Positions 9,981-18,540 of a stretch of DNA of 64,000 bases are shown here, piece by piece. The DNA lies in the NCBI GenBank assembly GCA_052386675.1, contig JBQTJX010000068.1:10143-74142 (forward strand), read 5' to 3'. Under the pieces are notes generated by a model. That model was given only the letters and a program-made list of their open reading frames with translations, did no database searches and had not been told where the DNA came from. This DNA comes from RBG-16-66-20 sp052386675 (GTDB lineage Bacteria > Pseudomonadota > Gammaproteobacteria > Burkholderiales > SG8-39). Numbering within the stretch: position 1 is the stretch's first letter; each line of letters opens with the position of its first letter. Made by a program: the position numbers and the translations under genes.

Positions 9981-11161
9981 CAGACCACTCCTTGTTTCCT
10001 GAATGCTTCGATCTCGGCCACGCTGTAGCCGGCCTCCTGCAGCACCTCTGCGGTGTGCTCGCTGCGCTCGGGCGTGGCCGTGGCCAGCGCGGGCGGCGTG
10101 CGCGACAGCTTGATCGGGTTGTTGACCAGCTTGAGCGTGCCCAGCCTGGGGTGCTGCACGGGGGCAGAGGCCTGCACGTGCCTGACCTGGGGATCGGCGA
10201 ACACCTCGTCCATGGCGTAGATCGGTCCGCAGGGGATGCCGGCACGGTTCAGGATGTCCACCCACTCGGCGCTCTTCTTCGCGGCCAGGGCCTGGTTGAA
10301 TTCCGCGTTCAGCCGGACGCGGTTCTTCGCCCGGTCCTCGGCGTGCTTGAAGTCCGGGTGCTCGTGCAGGTCGGGCCGGCCGATGGCCTCGCACACGCGC
10401 CGCCACATCGCCGAGCCGGAGGCGGCGACGTTGATATGGCCATCGGCGGTCCTGTAGGCAGAGGTGGGCATGCTGGTCGGATGGTCGTTGCCGACCTGCC
10501 TGGGCACCTCGCCCGACATGGTGAAGCGCGCGGCCTGGAAATCGAGCAGCTGGATTCCGGCCTGGAGCAGGTTGGACTGCACCCACTGGCCTTCGCCCGA
10601 GCGCTCGCGCTCGTAGAGGGCGGTCATCACGCCCAGCGCCGCCAGCAGGCCGGCGCCGACGTCCGCCACCGCGCAACCAACGCGCATCGGCCCGGCGTCC
10701 GCGGCGCCGGTGACCGACATGATCCCCGAGAGGCCCTGCGCGATCTGGTCGAAGCCCGGGCGCGACTGATAGGGGCCGTCCTGGCCGAAGCCCGAGATGC
10801 TGGCGAGGATGACGCGCCGATTGATCTTCTTCAGCGCCTCGTAGTCGATGCCGAGGCGGAACTTCACGTCCGGGCGGTAGTTCTCCACCACCACGTCGGC
10901 GGTCTTCACCAGGCGCTCGAAGATCGCCTTGCCCTCGGGCGCCTTCAGGTTGAGCGTGATGGCGCGCTTGTTGCGGTGCAGGTTCTGGAAATCGGGGCCG
11001 TCGCGCGCCCCGCCCAGGTCCTCGGCCTCGGTGGTCTCGATCTTGATGACGTCGGCGCCGAAATCGGCGAAATGGCGCACGCAGGTCGGGCCGGCCCTGA
11101 CCCGGGTGAGGTCGAGCACGCGCAGGCTTGACAGGGCGGGGGAAGCGGTGATGCGGGGCAT
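9980..11161 (-). CDS. CaiB/BaiF family (class III) CoA-transferase
   Basis: This 393-aa formyl-CoA-transferase-type protein moves CoA between acyl-CoA and a free carboxylic acid through an aspartyl-CoA thioester. The N-terminus RVLDLTRVRAGPTCVRHFADFGADVIKIE is diagnostic in its parts (LDLTRV and ADVIKIE). ENYRPDVKFRLGIDYE and ISGFGQDGPY follow, and the likely catalytic Asp lies in AVADVGAGLLAALGV. It is the first gene of the leftward operon with the crotonase and the Bug receptor. Together they suggest uptake, CoA activation and conversion of an organic acid. The acid is unknown. Confidence 0.92.
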   Translation of the reverse strand: MPRITASPALSSLRVLDLTRVRAGPTCVRHFADFGADVIKIETTEAEDLGGARDGPDFQNLHRNKRAITLNLKAPEGKAIFERLVKTADVVVENYRPDVKFRLGIDYEALKKINRRVILASISGFGQDGPYQSRPGFDQIAQGLSGIMSVTGAADAGPMRVGCAVADVGAGLLAALGVMTALYERERSGEGQWVQSNLLQAGIQLLDFQAARFTMSGEVPRQVGNDHPTSMPTSAYRTADGHINVAASGSAMWRRVCEAIGRPDLHEHPDFKHAEDRAKNRVRLNAEFNQALAAKKSAEWVDILNRAGIPCGPIYAMDEVFADPQVRHVQASAPVQHPRLGTLKLVNNPIKLSRTPPALATATPERSEHTAEVLQEAGYSVAEIEAFRKQGVV

Positions 11162-11220
11162 CTGAAGCGCGGCTCGACGGTCGACTCGGGAAGGCCCGAA
11201 TCATAACCGACACGCGGCGT

Positions 11221-11796
11221 TCAGAATGGGTTGTAGGTCTTCTTGCGCGTGTAGTGCAGGTAGCCGACGCTCGCGCCGGCGCGCAGGCCGACGCCAAGGC
11301 GGATCGGCGCCAGCGTGATGCCATCGCGCCGCTGGTAATTGATGCCGGCGCCACCGACGTAGTAGAAGCTGCCGTCAACCGCCGGGTAGCGCTGGAACAG
11401 GGCGCCGGAGGAACGCAGGCCGTAGACCAGCGTGAACACCTTGGACAGGTTGCCGCCGAGATCGAAGCCGATGGAGGGGCCCTGCCACCAGACTTTCCTC
11501 GGTTTTCCCTTCCTCATCACCAGCGTGCCGTCGCCGTAGAGCAGGCCCACGGTGATAGCGCCGGCGGCCTCCTGGCCCTTGATGTACGCGTTCGGCCGGC
11601 CGAGCTCTGCGAATGCCTTCTCGATCACCTTGCCCAGGCCCTCGGCGCCCTTGCCGAAGAAGGCCTCGGCATCCTTCAGCACGGTGTCCTTGTCGAAGGT
11701 GTCGTCCTGGGCGGCCTTCTTGTCCTGCCCCAGGGCGGGGAGCGCGGCGCAGGCGCTCAGTGCGGCGGCATAGCGAAGCAGGTGGCGTCGGTCCAT
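11221..11796 (-). CDS. DUF1134 (EipA-like) envelope protein
   Basis: This 191-aa exported protein begins with a twin-Arg-like signal (MDRRHLLRYAAALSACAALPALGQ). The conserved block GLLYGDGTLVMRKG, WWQGPSIGFDLGG and SKVFTLVYGL matches DUF1134/EipA, a periplasmic small beta-barrel family needed for envelope integrity in Brucella and Caulobacter. The C-terminus (APIRLGVGLRAGASVGYLHY) also fits. The family is best known from alphaproteobacteria. The gene is divergent from the downstream EamA transporter and has no obvious operon partner. Confidence 0.8.
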   Translation of the reverse strand: MDRRHLLRYAAALSACAALPALGQDKKAAQDDTFDKDTVLKDAEAFFGKGAEGLGKVIEKAFAELGRPNAYIKGQEAAGAITVGLLYGDGTLVMRKGKPRKVWWQGPSIGFDLGGNLSKVFTLVYGLRSSGALFQRYPAVDGSFYYVGGAGINYQRRDGITLAPIRLGVGLRAGASVGYLHYTRKKTYNPF

Positions 11797-11872
11797 GGGC
11801 GAACCTTAGCAGCGGGCGCCCCTGTTCCGCTGTGACCGATGTCTCGCGGGCGCCGCTGCCGCACAATCGGGC

Positions 11873-12751
11873 ATGGCCAAGCCCGTATGGACGCGCGCGA
11901 CGCGCGGCTTTCTTTTCGCGCTGCTGGCGGGGCTGGTGTTCCAGGGCCTGAACACCAGCGTGAAGCTGCTGGTCGCGGAACTGCCGCCGATGCAGGTGGC
12001 GCTGCTGCGCTGGATCACGGGCATTCTGTGGATCGCGCCCTTCGCGCTGGCGCAGGGCTTTGGCGGCCTGCGCACGCAGGACCTGAAGCTGCACGGCCTG
12101 AGGTCCCTGTTCCATGCCGGAGGCTACGGACTCTGGTACACCGCGCTGGGCTCGGTCACGCTCGCCACTGCCGCCGCGCTGTCGTTCAGCGGGCCCCTGT
12201 TCGTCACGCTGGGTGCGGTGCTGTTCCTGGGCGAGAAAGTGCGCCGCGCGCGCTGGATCGCGGTGTTCGTCGGCTTCCTCGGCGTCCTGGTCATCCTGCG
12301 CCCGGGGTTCGCCGAGATCGGGGCAGGCAGCCTGCTCATGCTCGCCTCGGTGCCGCTCATCGCCGGCTCGAACCTGGTGGCGAAGGTGGTGTCGGGCCGC
12401 GACACGCCGGTGCAGGTGGTGTTCTGGCAGAGCGCGTTCGCGACCGTGCTGTTCGCGCCGGTCGGGATCTGGTTGTGGGCGCCGGTGAGCGCGGCGCAGC
12501 TGGGCATCGCGGTCCTCGCCGGCCTGTTCGGCACCGTGGCCTACTTCTTCCTCACCTGGTCCTTCCGGCTGCTGGATATCTCCGCGGTGCAGCCGCTCAT
12601 GTTCCTCGGCATCGTCTGGGCTTCGCTCGGCGACATCGTGTTCTTCGGCAGCACCGCCGACGCCTGGACCTTCGTCGGCGCCGCGGTGGTGGTGGCCGCG
12701 AGTACGATGCTGGTTGGAAGGGAGACGCGGCGCGGAAAGTCAGCGCCCTAG
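11873..12751 (+). CDS. DMT superfamily (EamA) transporter
   Basis: This 292-aa inner-membrane protein has about ten hydrophobic helices arranged as two EamA repeats of five. The first contains QVALLRWITGILWIAPFAL, and the second has QVVFWQSAFATVLFAPVG and AVQPLMFLGIVWASLGDIV. Members export or import small metabolites. The gene converges on a second EamA gene with a 12-bp overlap of coding ends. The substrate cannot be predicted. Confidence 0.88.
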   Translation: MAKPVWTRATRGFLFALLAGLVFQGLNTSVKLLVAELPPMQVALLRWITGILWIAPFALAQGFGGLRTQDLKLHGLRSLFHAGGYGLWYTALGSVTLATAAALSFSGPLFVTLGAVLFLGEKVRRARWIAVFVGFLGVLVILRPGFAEIGAGSLLMLASVPLIAGSNLVAKVVSGRDTPVQVVFWQSAFATVLFAPVGIWLWAPVSAAQLGIAVLAGLFGTVAYFFLTWSFRLLDISAVQPLMFLGIVWASLGDIVFFGSTADAWTFVGAAVVVAASTMLVGRETRRGKSAP

Positions 12752-13690
12752 CGTGACGGTCGCGACACCGACCACCAGCAGCGCCATGCCCGCGAGTTCC
12801 AGGCGCGAGAGCTGCTCGCGGAACAGCTTGAGCGAGATCACGTAGGCGAACACCAGCTCCAGCAGGCCCAGCGTGCGCACGTGTGCCGCGGGCTCCAGCG
12901 CCAGGGCAGTGAGCCAGCCCGCCGACGCCGCCGCGCCCATGAAGCCCGCGAGCAGCGAACGGCGCCAGGCGCGCGCGACGCGTCCGACGACCGCCGGCTC
13001 GCGCGCGGCAAGCCAACCACCCAGCAGCACGGTCTGCAGCAGTTGCGCGGCGAACAGCGCCGCGGCGGCCGCGATGAGGAAGCCGGCGCCCGGCAAGGCC
13101 AGCGTCGCGCCGCGGTAGCCGACCGAGGCCAATGCGAAACCCGCTCCAGAGGCGATCCCGAGCAGGCTCGCGCGTGTCGTCCACCCGGAGAGCAGGGCCC
13201 GGATCGGACGTTCCTTGTCGGCGGGCGACAGGAGCAGCACACCCAGCGTGCCGGCGACCACCGCGATGCCGGTGGCGAGCGTGATCGGGTCGCCGAGGAA
13301 CACCAGCGCGATCACCGCCACCTGCAGGATCTCGGTCTTGGAGTAGGCCACGCCGAGGGTGAAATTGCGCTCCTGCATCGTGCGCAGCAGCAGGGCGGTG
13401 CCGGCGATCTGGCTGACGGCGCCCAGCACGACCCAGGCCCAGAAGGCCCACGAGGTGGAAGAAGCGGAAGCCGTCGCACCCGGAATCGACTCACCGGTCC
13501 AGATATGCACCGCCCACAGCCAGGCGCCGGCGAAGGGCAGGCCGTAGAGGAAGCGCACCAGGGTCGCCCCCAGCGTGCCGAGTTCGGCGGTGAGGCTGCG
13601 CTGGGCGGCGTTGCGCACCGTCTGGGCGAACGCCGCCCAGATGGTGACGGGAATCCACAGCCACGCCGCAGCCGGCAGCTCCGGCGTCAT
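12740..13690 (-). CDS. EamA-family transporter
   Basis: This 316-aa multi-pass membrane protein of the DMT type has around ten helices, with the EamA repeat visible around FTLGVAYSKTEILQVAVIAL and RTLGLLELVFAYVISLKLF. It is not a close copy of the convergent neighbour, whose last codons it overlaps by 12 bp. The C-terminus (LAGMALLVVGVATVTLGR) is typical. Probably a metabolite exporter; substrate unknown. Confidence 0.85.
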   Translation of the reverse strand: MTPELPAAAWLWIPVTIWAAFAQTVRNAAQRSLTAELGTLGATLVRFLYGLPFAGAWLWAVHIWTGESIPGATASASSTSWAFWAWVVLGAVSQIAGTALLLRTMQERNFTLGVAYSKTEILQVAVIALVFLGDPITLATGIAVVAGTLGVLLLSPADKERPIRALLSGWTTRASLLGIASGAGFALASVGYRGATLALPGAGFLIAAAAALFAAQLLQTVLLGGWLAAREPAVVGRVARAWRRSLLAGFMGAAASAGWLTALALEPAAHVRTLGLLELVFAYVISLKLFREQLSRLELAGMALLVVGVATVTLGR

Positions 13691-13719
13691 CGCGGACGGC
13701 GCTGCAGGGCGCTAGGGGG

Positions 13720-14064
13720 CTAGCGGTCTTCGATCCGCGGCATGCCGTCGAGCGACACGTCCGACGGGATCTCGCTGCGCGAGGGCGCCATGGAACGCTC
13801 GACCGCCTGCGCCGGCGGCTTGGAGCCCTTCTTCGGGCGCCCCGGGCGGTTGGTGAGCTGGTAGATCTTGAGCGGCGGCACGATCGGCGGCTTCTCCAGG
13901 AAGCGGCAGTCCGATTCCGTGGGGAAGCTGGCCATGGCGCCGATCCGCGTGCCTTTGAGGAACACGGAGTACAGCAGCATATGGGCCGAATGCGGGATGG
14001 GTTTCGCGATGACTTCGTACTTGCCGACGGCGAAACGGGTGCGCTCGATGACTGGGATGCTCAT
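13720..14064 (-). CDS. small basic unknown protein with AT-hook-like motif
   Basis: This 114-aa protein belongs to no family I recognise. The N-terminal ~70 residues look folded (FAVGKYEVIAKPIP, LYSVFLKGTRIGAMASFP). Residues 73-83 (RPGRPKKGSKP) resemble an AT-hook, with a GRP core and flanking Lys/Arg, and the tail is Pro/Ser-rich and probably disordered. The ATG overlaps the stop of the 62-aa gene (ATGA). It is the third gene of a coupled set of three small genes. DNA or RNA binding is an inference from the basic motif only. Confidence 0.7.
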   Translation of the reverse strand: MSIPVIERTRFAVGKYEVIAKPIPHSAHMLLYSVFLKGTRIGAMASFPTESDCRFLEKPPIVPPLKIYQLTNRPGRPKKGSKPPAQAVERSMAPSRSEIPSDVSLDGMPRIEDR

Positions 14065-14249
14065 GACGTTCTCGCTTTGGTTCTGGTTTTCTTGCGCCGC
14101 GCGGTCAGGATCTGGTCGCACAGCGTGATGATTTCCGGCTCCTGGAGCCGCTCGGCATTGACGCGCAGCTGCTTGACCTCCGCGGTGGTGAGGGATTCGA
14201 CGCGGTCCCTGGTCCAATCGGCTGCGGTGCCCGGCCTGGCATTGCCCAC
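14061..14249 (-). CDS. small unknown helical protein
   Basis: This 62-aa protein (GTG start 2 bp after the upstream stop) is highly charged and probably helical (VESLTTAEVKQLRVNAERL, then EIITLCDQIL), ending in a Lys/Arg-rich tail. No family is recognised. It is the middle gene of a three-gene run, with coupling on both sides. A regulatory or nucleic-acid-associated accessory role is possible but unsupported. Confidence 0.6.
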   Translation of the reverse strand: MGNARPGTAADWTRDRVESLTTAEVKQLRVNAERLQEPEIITLCDQILTARRKKTRTKARTS

Positions 14250-14251
14250 GG

Positions 14252-14476
14252 TCAGTACCGCTTTCCGGAGTTGAACTGGACCTTCAGGCGGGCGACTTCG
14301 CGCCGCAGTCCTTCAATTTCGCTGCGCACTGCCAGCTCCTTCTGCTTGAGTTCTCCGGCCGACTCGTCGGGCTGGCGCGACAGCTCTTCGTGCAACTGCC
14401 GCTGGCGCTCCGCGGCATCGTTCCACCGCGCCACCAACGACTGCTCCTGCTCGCGCCACGTCTTGCGCTTGTCCAC
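14252..14476 (-). CDS. small coiled-coil protein
   Basis: This is a 74-aa protein from a GTG start that follows an AGGGGG ribosome-binding site by 5 nt; the frame is open further upstream, but no start there has such a site. Almost the whole chain is predicted coiled coil by its charged heptads (WREQEQSLVARWNDAAERQ, SEIEGLRREVARLKVQF). It is first in the three-gene leftward unit and lies downstream of a TATAAT-type -10 sequence. No family is recognised. Confidence 0.6.
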   Translation of the reverse strand: MDKRKTWREQEQSLVARWNDAAERQRQLHEELSRQPDESAGELKQKELAVRSEIEGLRREVARLKVQFNSGKRY

Positions 14477-14554
14477 GTAAACCCCCTGGGGCTGTTGAGC
14501 GGCGCGCGGTTGGCGGCTGGTATGCTGCAGGCTGCCGAAAGTTTCCGCATGCGC

Positions 14555-14560
14555 ATTATA
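14555..14560 (-). promoter_or_regulatory. -10 box (TATAAT) for the small-gene operon
   Basis: A perfect TATAAT reads leftward here, about 75 bp before the GTG of the 74-aa gene, in the divergent gap with the dienoyl-CoA isomerase-like gene. No good -35 hexamer is visible at 16-18 bp, so the call rests on the -10 alone. Confidence 0.4.
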
Positions 14561-14629
14561 CAGGCTGGGACCCCTTCCAGGGCGTTCCGTGGGCATTTTT
14601 CTTTTCCGTTCAAGGCCATGGGAGGGGTG

Positions 14630-15418
14630 ATGGACTGGGAATGTTTCGAAATGTCACGCCGGGACGGGGTCGCCCACCTGCGCCTGTCCCGCCCCGAGCG
14701 GCGCAATGCCATGACCGAGTCTTTCTGGCGCGAATTGCCGCTCGCGGTAAAGGAACTGGAGTCCGATCCGGCGGTGCGGGCGCTGGTGCTGTCCTCCACC
14801 GGCCCGCACTTCAGTGCCGGCCTGGACATTTCCATGTTCCAGGGCTCGCAGGCGCTGGGCACCGGCAGCGTCGAGGCGCGCGCGCGCTTCCGCGCCAAGC
14901 TGGAAGAATTGCAGGCGAGCCTCGGTTCGCTGGCCGGCGCGCGCTTCCCGGTGCTCGCGGCCATTCAGGGCGGTTGCATCGGCGGCGGCGTCGACATGGC
15001 AACCGCGTGCTGCCTGCGCTACGCCACGAAGGACGCCTGGTTCGTTATCCAGGAAATCAACCTCGGCATGATGGCCGACGTCGGCACCTTCAACCGCATG
15101 CCCAAGCAGCTGCCCGAGGCCGTGGTGCGGGAACTGGGCTACACCGGAGAGCGGCTGGGCGCCGAACGCGCCGAGCGGCTCGGCTTCGTCAACGGACTGT
15201 TCGACAGCCACGAGGCGCTGGTGGCCGGCGTCCTCGAGGTCGCTGCGCGCATCGCGTCCAAGGCGCCGGTGGCCGTCGCCGCGACCAAGCAGATGATCTC
15301 CTTCACCCGCGACCACAGCGTGGCCGAGAGCTTCGCCTATCTGAATGCGCTGCAACCGGGAATATTCGACATTGAGGCCATCCGCGCCGCGCTCTCGACG
15401 CAGCGCAGCACGAAATAG
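14630..15418 (+). CDS. delta(3,5)-delta(2,4)-dienoyl-CoA isomerase-like crotonase
   Basis: This 262-aa crotonase-fold enzyme is taken from the ATG preceded by GGGAGGGG. The oxyanion hole is formed around HFSAGLDISMF and CIGGGVDMA. Three acidic residues match the catalytic set of mammalian ECH1: Asp in GGGVDMA, Glu in FVIQEINLG and Asp in MADVGTFNRMPK. This supports 3,5- to 2,4-dienoyl-CoA isomerisation in oxidation of unsaturated fatty acids rather than plain hydration. It contrasts with the other crotonase in the window (9198-9980), which lacks its Glu pair. It stands alone between a divergent small-gene operon and the kinase gene. Confidence 0.87.
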   Translation: MDWECFEMSRRDGVAHLRLSRPERRNAMTESFWRELPLAVKELESDPAVRALVLSSTGPHFSAGLDISMFQGSQALGTGSVEARARFRAKLEELQASLGSLAGARFPVLAAIQGGCIGGGVDMATACCLRYATKDAWFVIQEINLGMMADVGTFNRMPKQLPEAVVRELGYTGERLGAERAERLGFVNGLFDSHEALVAGVLEVAARIASKAPVAVAATKQMISFTRDHSVAESFAYLNALQPGIFDIEAIRAALSTQRSTK

Positions 15419-15437
15419 CCTGACATAATCCTGCGCC

Positions 15438-17696
15438 ATGGCGGAGACGGCCGAACCCGGGCGCATCGGGCGCTACGACATCGAAAGCGTCCTCGGCGAG
15501 GGCGCGATGGGCGTGGTCTACGCGGGCATGGACACGCGCCTGCAGCGCAAGGTCGCGATCAAGACCATCCTGAAGAGCGCGCTCGATTCCGATTCCGCCA
15601 AGGAGTACTCGGCGCGCTTCCGCCGTGAGGCGCAGGCCGTCGCGCGTCTGAACCACCCCAACATCGTGCAGGTGTTCGACTACGCCGAGGAAGGCGAGCT
15701 CGCCTACATCGTGATGGAGTTCGTCAAGGGCCGCGAGCTGAAGCAGTTCTTCCAGGCGAAGGAGCGCTTCGAGCTGAAGGAGGTGGTCCACATCATGGGC
15801 ATGCTGTGCGACGCGCTGCACTTCGCGCACGATGCCGGCATCATCCACCGCGACATCAAACCGGCCAACGTCATGATCGACTCGCAGGGCCGGGTCAAGC
15901 TCACCGATTTCGGCGTGGCGAGGATCACGGACCTGGAGCGCACGGTCTCCGAACGCACGCAGGCGGGCACTGTCCTCGGTACCCCAGCCTACATGTCGCC
16001 CGAGCAGGTGCAGGGCCAGCCCCTCGACCGGCGTACCGACATCTTCTCCGCCGGCGTGATCCTGTACGAGTTCCTCACAGGAGAGCGGCCGTTCCCCGGC
16101 CCGGGCGCCTGGACCATCGCCAAGAACATCCTGCAGCTCAATCCGGCGCCGCCTTCCGCCAGCAACACCACGGTCTCGCCGCTGTTCGACGCGGTGGTGG
16201 CGAAGGCGCTTGCCAAGAATGCGGAGGACCGTTACCAGGACGCGCGCGACCTGGGCCTCGCGCTCAAGCGCGCGCTGGACGGCCTGGCCGAGGCGGAGGA
16301 GGCCGAGCGCACGGTGATCCTGGAGCCGCCGCCGGGCCTCGCGCCGGCGCCCGCGACGCAGGACATGGACGAGGCGACGGTGCTGCGCACCGTGCCCAAC
16401 GCCGCGGCGCCGCGGAACGCCGCCGCGCCGCGCTCCAAGGAGTTCGAGCTCGAGTTCTGGCGCTCCATCAAGGACCGCAACGACGCCGACGACTTCGACC
16501 TCTATGTGCAGCAGTTCCCGAGCGGCATCTACGCCGCGCTCGCGCGCCGGCGCAGCGCCAAGCTGCGCGGGCTGGGGGCGGAGGACAGCGCGCAGAAGGC
16601 CGGATCGCAGGAGCAGGAAAAGCGCGAGATCGAGGAAGCCGCGGCACGGGAAACCGAGGCGCGGGCGAAGCTGGCCGAGGAAAAGGCCGAGCTCGAAGGG
16701 CGCCTGGCGCGACGCGAGGCCGAGTTGCAGAAGCGCGAAGAGGAACGCCAGGCGGTGCTGGAGAAGCGCGAAGCCGAGCTGATCGAGCGCGAGCTCAAGG
16801 TGCCGCCGCGGCGCTCGGTCCTGATCCCGGTCGCCATCGGCCTGGCGGTGGCCGTGGCCGGCTACGGCGTGTGGAGCGTGATCCGGCCGCCCGACCCGCT
16901 CGCCGAGCGCGTCGAGGAACTGACGCGCCTGCTGGACGAGGCGAAGAAGCGCGAGGCCGAGCTGGTTGTGTCGCGCCAGCGCGAGGCCCAGCTGCTGAAG
17001 GAACTGGACCTGGCGCGCGCCAGCGCCGCCGAGGCCATGAAGTCGGGCGACGTGGCGAAGCAGCGCGAGCTGGCCGAGCAGGTCAAGCTGCGCGAGGCGG
17101 AAGCCGCCAAGCAGGTCGCGCTGGTGCGCCAGCGCGAGGCCGAGGCGAAGAAGCAGGCCGAGGCCGCGGAGAAGCGCCGCCTGGAGCTGGCCAGGCTGCA
17201 GGAAGAATCGACGCGGCGACGCGCTGCGCCGGTGCCGACGCCGACGCTGCCGGCGCCCGCTCCGTCGCCGGCCCCGGTCGAGGAGGCAAAGCCGGCGCCC
17301 GAGCCCGTGAAGCCCATCGCGGCCGCGCCGTCGCCGAAGCCCGCCCCGGCGCCCGCGCCGGCTCCGGTCGAGGAATCGAAGAAGGCGTCCGAGCCGGTCA
17401 AGCTCGCGGCGATCACGCCGGCGCCCGGGGTTCCCGATCCCGCGCCGACTCCGGAAATGCAGCTTGCGCGCGCGATCGCGCTGGACAACGACGGCAAGTC
17501 CGCGGAAGCCGCCCGCATGCTGCGGCAGCTGTCGCGCGCCAGGACGAAAACCGGCGGCGAGGCGGCCAAGCGCCTCGGCGACATGCTGCAGGTCGGAAAA
17601 CCCGGGGTGTCGCGCGACTACGGAGAGGCCTTGCGCTACTACCAGATCGCTCGTGACAACGGCGTCGAGCTGCCGGCGCCGAGGCCGCGGCAGTAG
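15438..17696 (+). CDS. membrane-anchored Ser/Thr protein kinase with coiled-coil and repeat-like tail
   Basis: This 752-aa Hanks-type kinase has the glycine loop GEGAMGVVYAG (residues 20-30), the ATP-anchoring Lys in VAIKTI (42), the catalytic loop IIHRDIKPANV near 136-146, DFGVARI near 158, and the activation segment GTPAYMSPEQV. All catalytic residues are present. After the kinase domain comes a charged coiled coil (~390-455) and one transmembrane helix at ~457-479 (IPVAIGLAVAVAGYGVW). A second coiled coil, a Pro/Ala-rich spacer with repeated PAPAPAP-type sequence, and a Sel1/TPR-like C-terminus (EALRYYQIARDNG) follow outside the membrane. No partner phosphatase or FHA protein is adjacent, and the target is unknown. 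Confidence 0.9.
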   Translation: MAETAEPGRIGRYDIESVLGEGAMGVVYAGMDTRLQRKVAIKTILKSALDSDSAKEYSARFRREAQAVARLNHPNIVQVFDYAEEGELAYIVMEFVKGRELKQFFQAKERFELKEVVHIMGMLCDALHFAHDAGIIHRDIKPANVMIDSQGRVKLTDFGVARITDLERTVSERTQAGTVLGTPAYMSPEQVQGQPLDRRTDIFSAGVILYEFLTGERPFPGPGAWTIAKNILQLNPAPPSASNTTVSPLFDAVVAKALAKNAEDRYQDARDLGLALKRALDGLAEAEEAERTVILEPPPGLAPAPATQDMDEATVLRTVPNAAAPRNAAAPRSKEFELEFWRSIKDRNDADDFDLYVQQFPSGIYAALARRRSAKLRGLGAEDSAQKAGSQEQEKREIEEAAARETEARAKLAEEKAELEGRLARREAELQKREEERQAVLEKREAELIERELKVPPRRSVLIPVAIGLAVAVAGYGVWSVIRPPDPLAERVEELTRLLDEAKKREAELVVSRQREAQLLKELDLARASAAEAMKSGDVAKQRELAEQVKLREAEAAKQVALVRQREAEAKKQAEAAEKRRLELARLQEESTRRRAAPVPTPTLPAPAPSPAPVEEAKPAPEPVKPIAAAPSPKPAPAPAPAPVEESKKASEPVKLAAITPAPGVPDPAPTPEMQLARAIALDNDGKSAEAARMLRQLSRARTKTGGEAAKRLGDMLQVGKPGVSRDYGEALRYYQIARDNGVELPAPRPRQ

Positions 17697-17724
17697 CCGG
17701 TCCGGGAAGGCAGGGGCGGGGCGC

Positions 17725-17973
17725 TCAGCCCCAGAACATCCAGGCGAGCAGCGCGAATCCCGGCGGCAGGAACAGGGCGAACTTGAAGGTGCCGGCGAGC
17801 TGCTTGCGCTCGGTCGGATCCATTTCCACGACTTTCTTGCCCTTTTGCACCGCCCGGCGCTCGGCCAGGCGCTTGAGCATGAAGTATTCGAACGCCACCA
17901 TGACGATGCCGAGCCCCAGCCCGGCGATCGCGCCCACCGTGGCCACGTGCATGTTTGCGAAGAGATTTCCCAT
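17725..17973 (-). CDS. small two-TM membrane protein
   Basis: This 82-aa protein has two hydrophobic helices (VGAIAGLGLGIVMVAFEYF and FALFLPPGFALLAWMF) joined by a basic, presumably cytoplasmic loop (KRLAERRAVQKGKKV). No family is recognised. It lies 9 bp downstream of the CinA-family gene on the same strand and is probably co-transcribed. Confidence 0.65.
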   Translation of the reverse strand: MGNLFANMHVATVGAIAGLGLGIVMVAFEYFMLKRLAERRAVQKGKKVVEMDPTERKQLAGTFKFALFLPPGFALLAWMFWG

Positions 17974-17982
17974 GCGCGAACT

Positions 17983-18489
17983 CTACCTCAGCTGGTCGGC
18001 CGCTGTCTCGCGGATACAGCCTTCGAGCAGGGCCAGGGCGCGGCGCGCGAATTCCCACATGTTGGCTTCCCGGTCGGCGCTCCCGGTCTCGAGGGTGATC
18101 ACCGCTTCCACCGGACCGCTCACCGCGATGCACGCGTGTCCGGGGGCGTCGCCGTAGCGGTTGCCCGACGGGCCGCTGGCCCCGGTCTCGGCCAGGCCCC
18201 AGGTGGCGCCCAGGTTGACGCGGATCCGGCGCGCCATCAGGGCCGCGTAGGGCTCGCTCGCCGAGCGCATGGGCGGCACGATCTCCGCCTTGCCGATGCC
18301 GAGCAGGGCGATGCGGCCGGGGACGGTGTAGACCACCGCGCCCGACAGGTAGTAGGCCGAGGCCCCGGGCACCGCGACCAGCGCCGCGTTGATCAACCCG
18401 CCGGCGGAGGACTCCGCGACCGCTATCGTCTGCCGGCGTTCCTTGAGCAGCGCGCCGGCGGCGGCGCCGAGGTCTTGCAGCGAGGGCAT
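17983..18489 (-). CDS. CinA family nicotinamide-nucleotide amidohydrolase (PncC-like)
   Basis: This 168-aa protein corresponds to the stand-alone C-terminal CinA domain, which deamidates NMN to NaMN in pyridine nucleotide salvage. Motifs are AVAESSAGGLI, YYLSGAVVYTVPGR, and GLAETGASGPSG followed by a family-typical AC-IAVSGP segment. The ATG at 18489 begins the family-typical helix and is divergent from the tannase-family gene. Length agrees with E. coli PncC (about 165 aa). The small two-TM protein gene follows. Confidence 0.87.
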   Translation of the reverse strand: MPSLQDLGAAAGALLKERRQTIAVAESSAGGLINAALVAVPGASAYYLSGAVVYTVPGRIALLGIGKAEIVPPMRSASEPYAALMARRIRVNLGATWGLAETGASGPSGNRYGDAPGHACIAVSGPVEAVITLETGSADREANMWEFARRALALLEGCIRETAADQLR

Positions 18490-18540
18490 GTGTCTATACT
18501 CCGGGGAATGCGCGGATCGCGGATCGGGAGGGAGCATCGC

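Noticed and set aside
17464..18540. N-terminal extension that would merge the kinase tail region with the tannase-family protein
   Set aside because: The frame is merely open through other genes; the lipoprotein signal and GGGAGG site place the real start at 18541.
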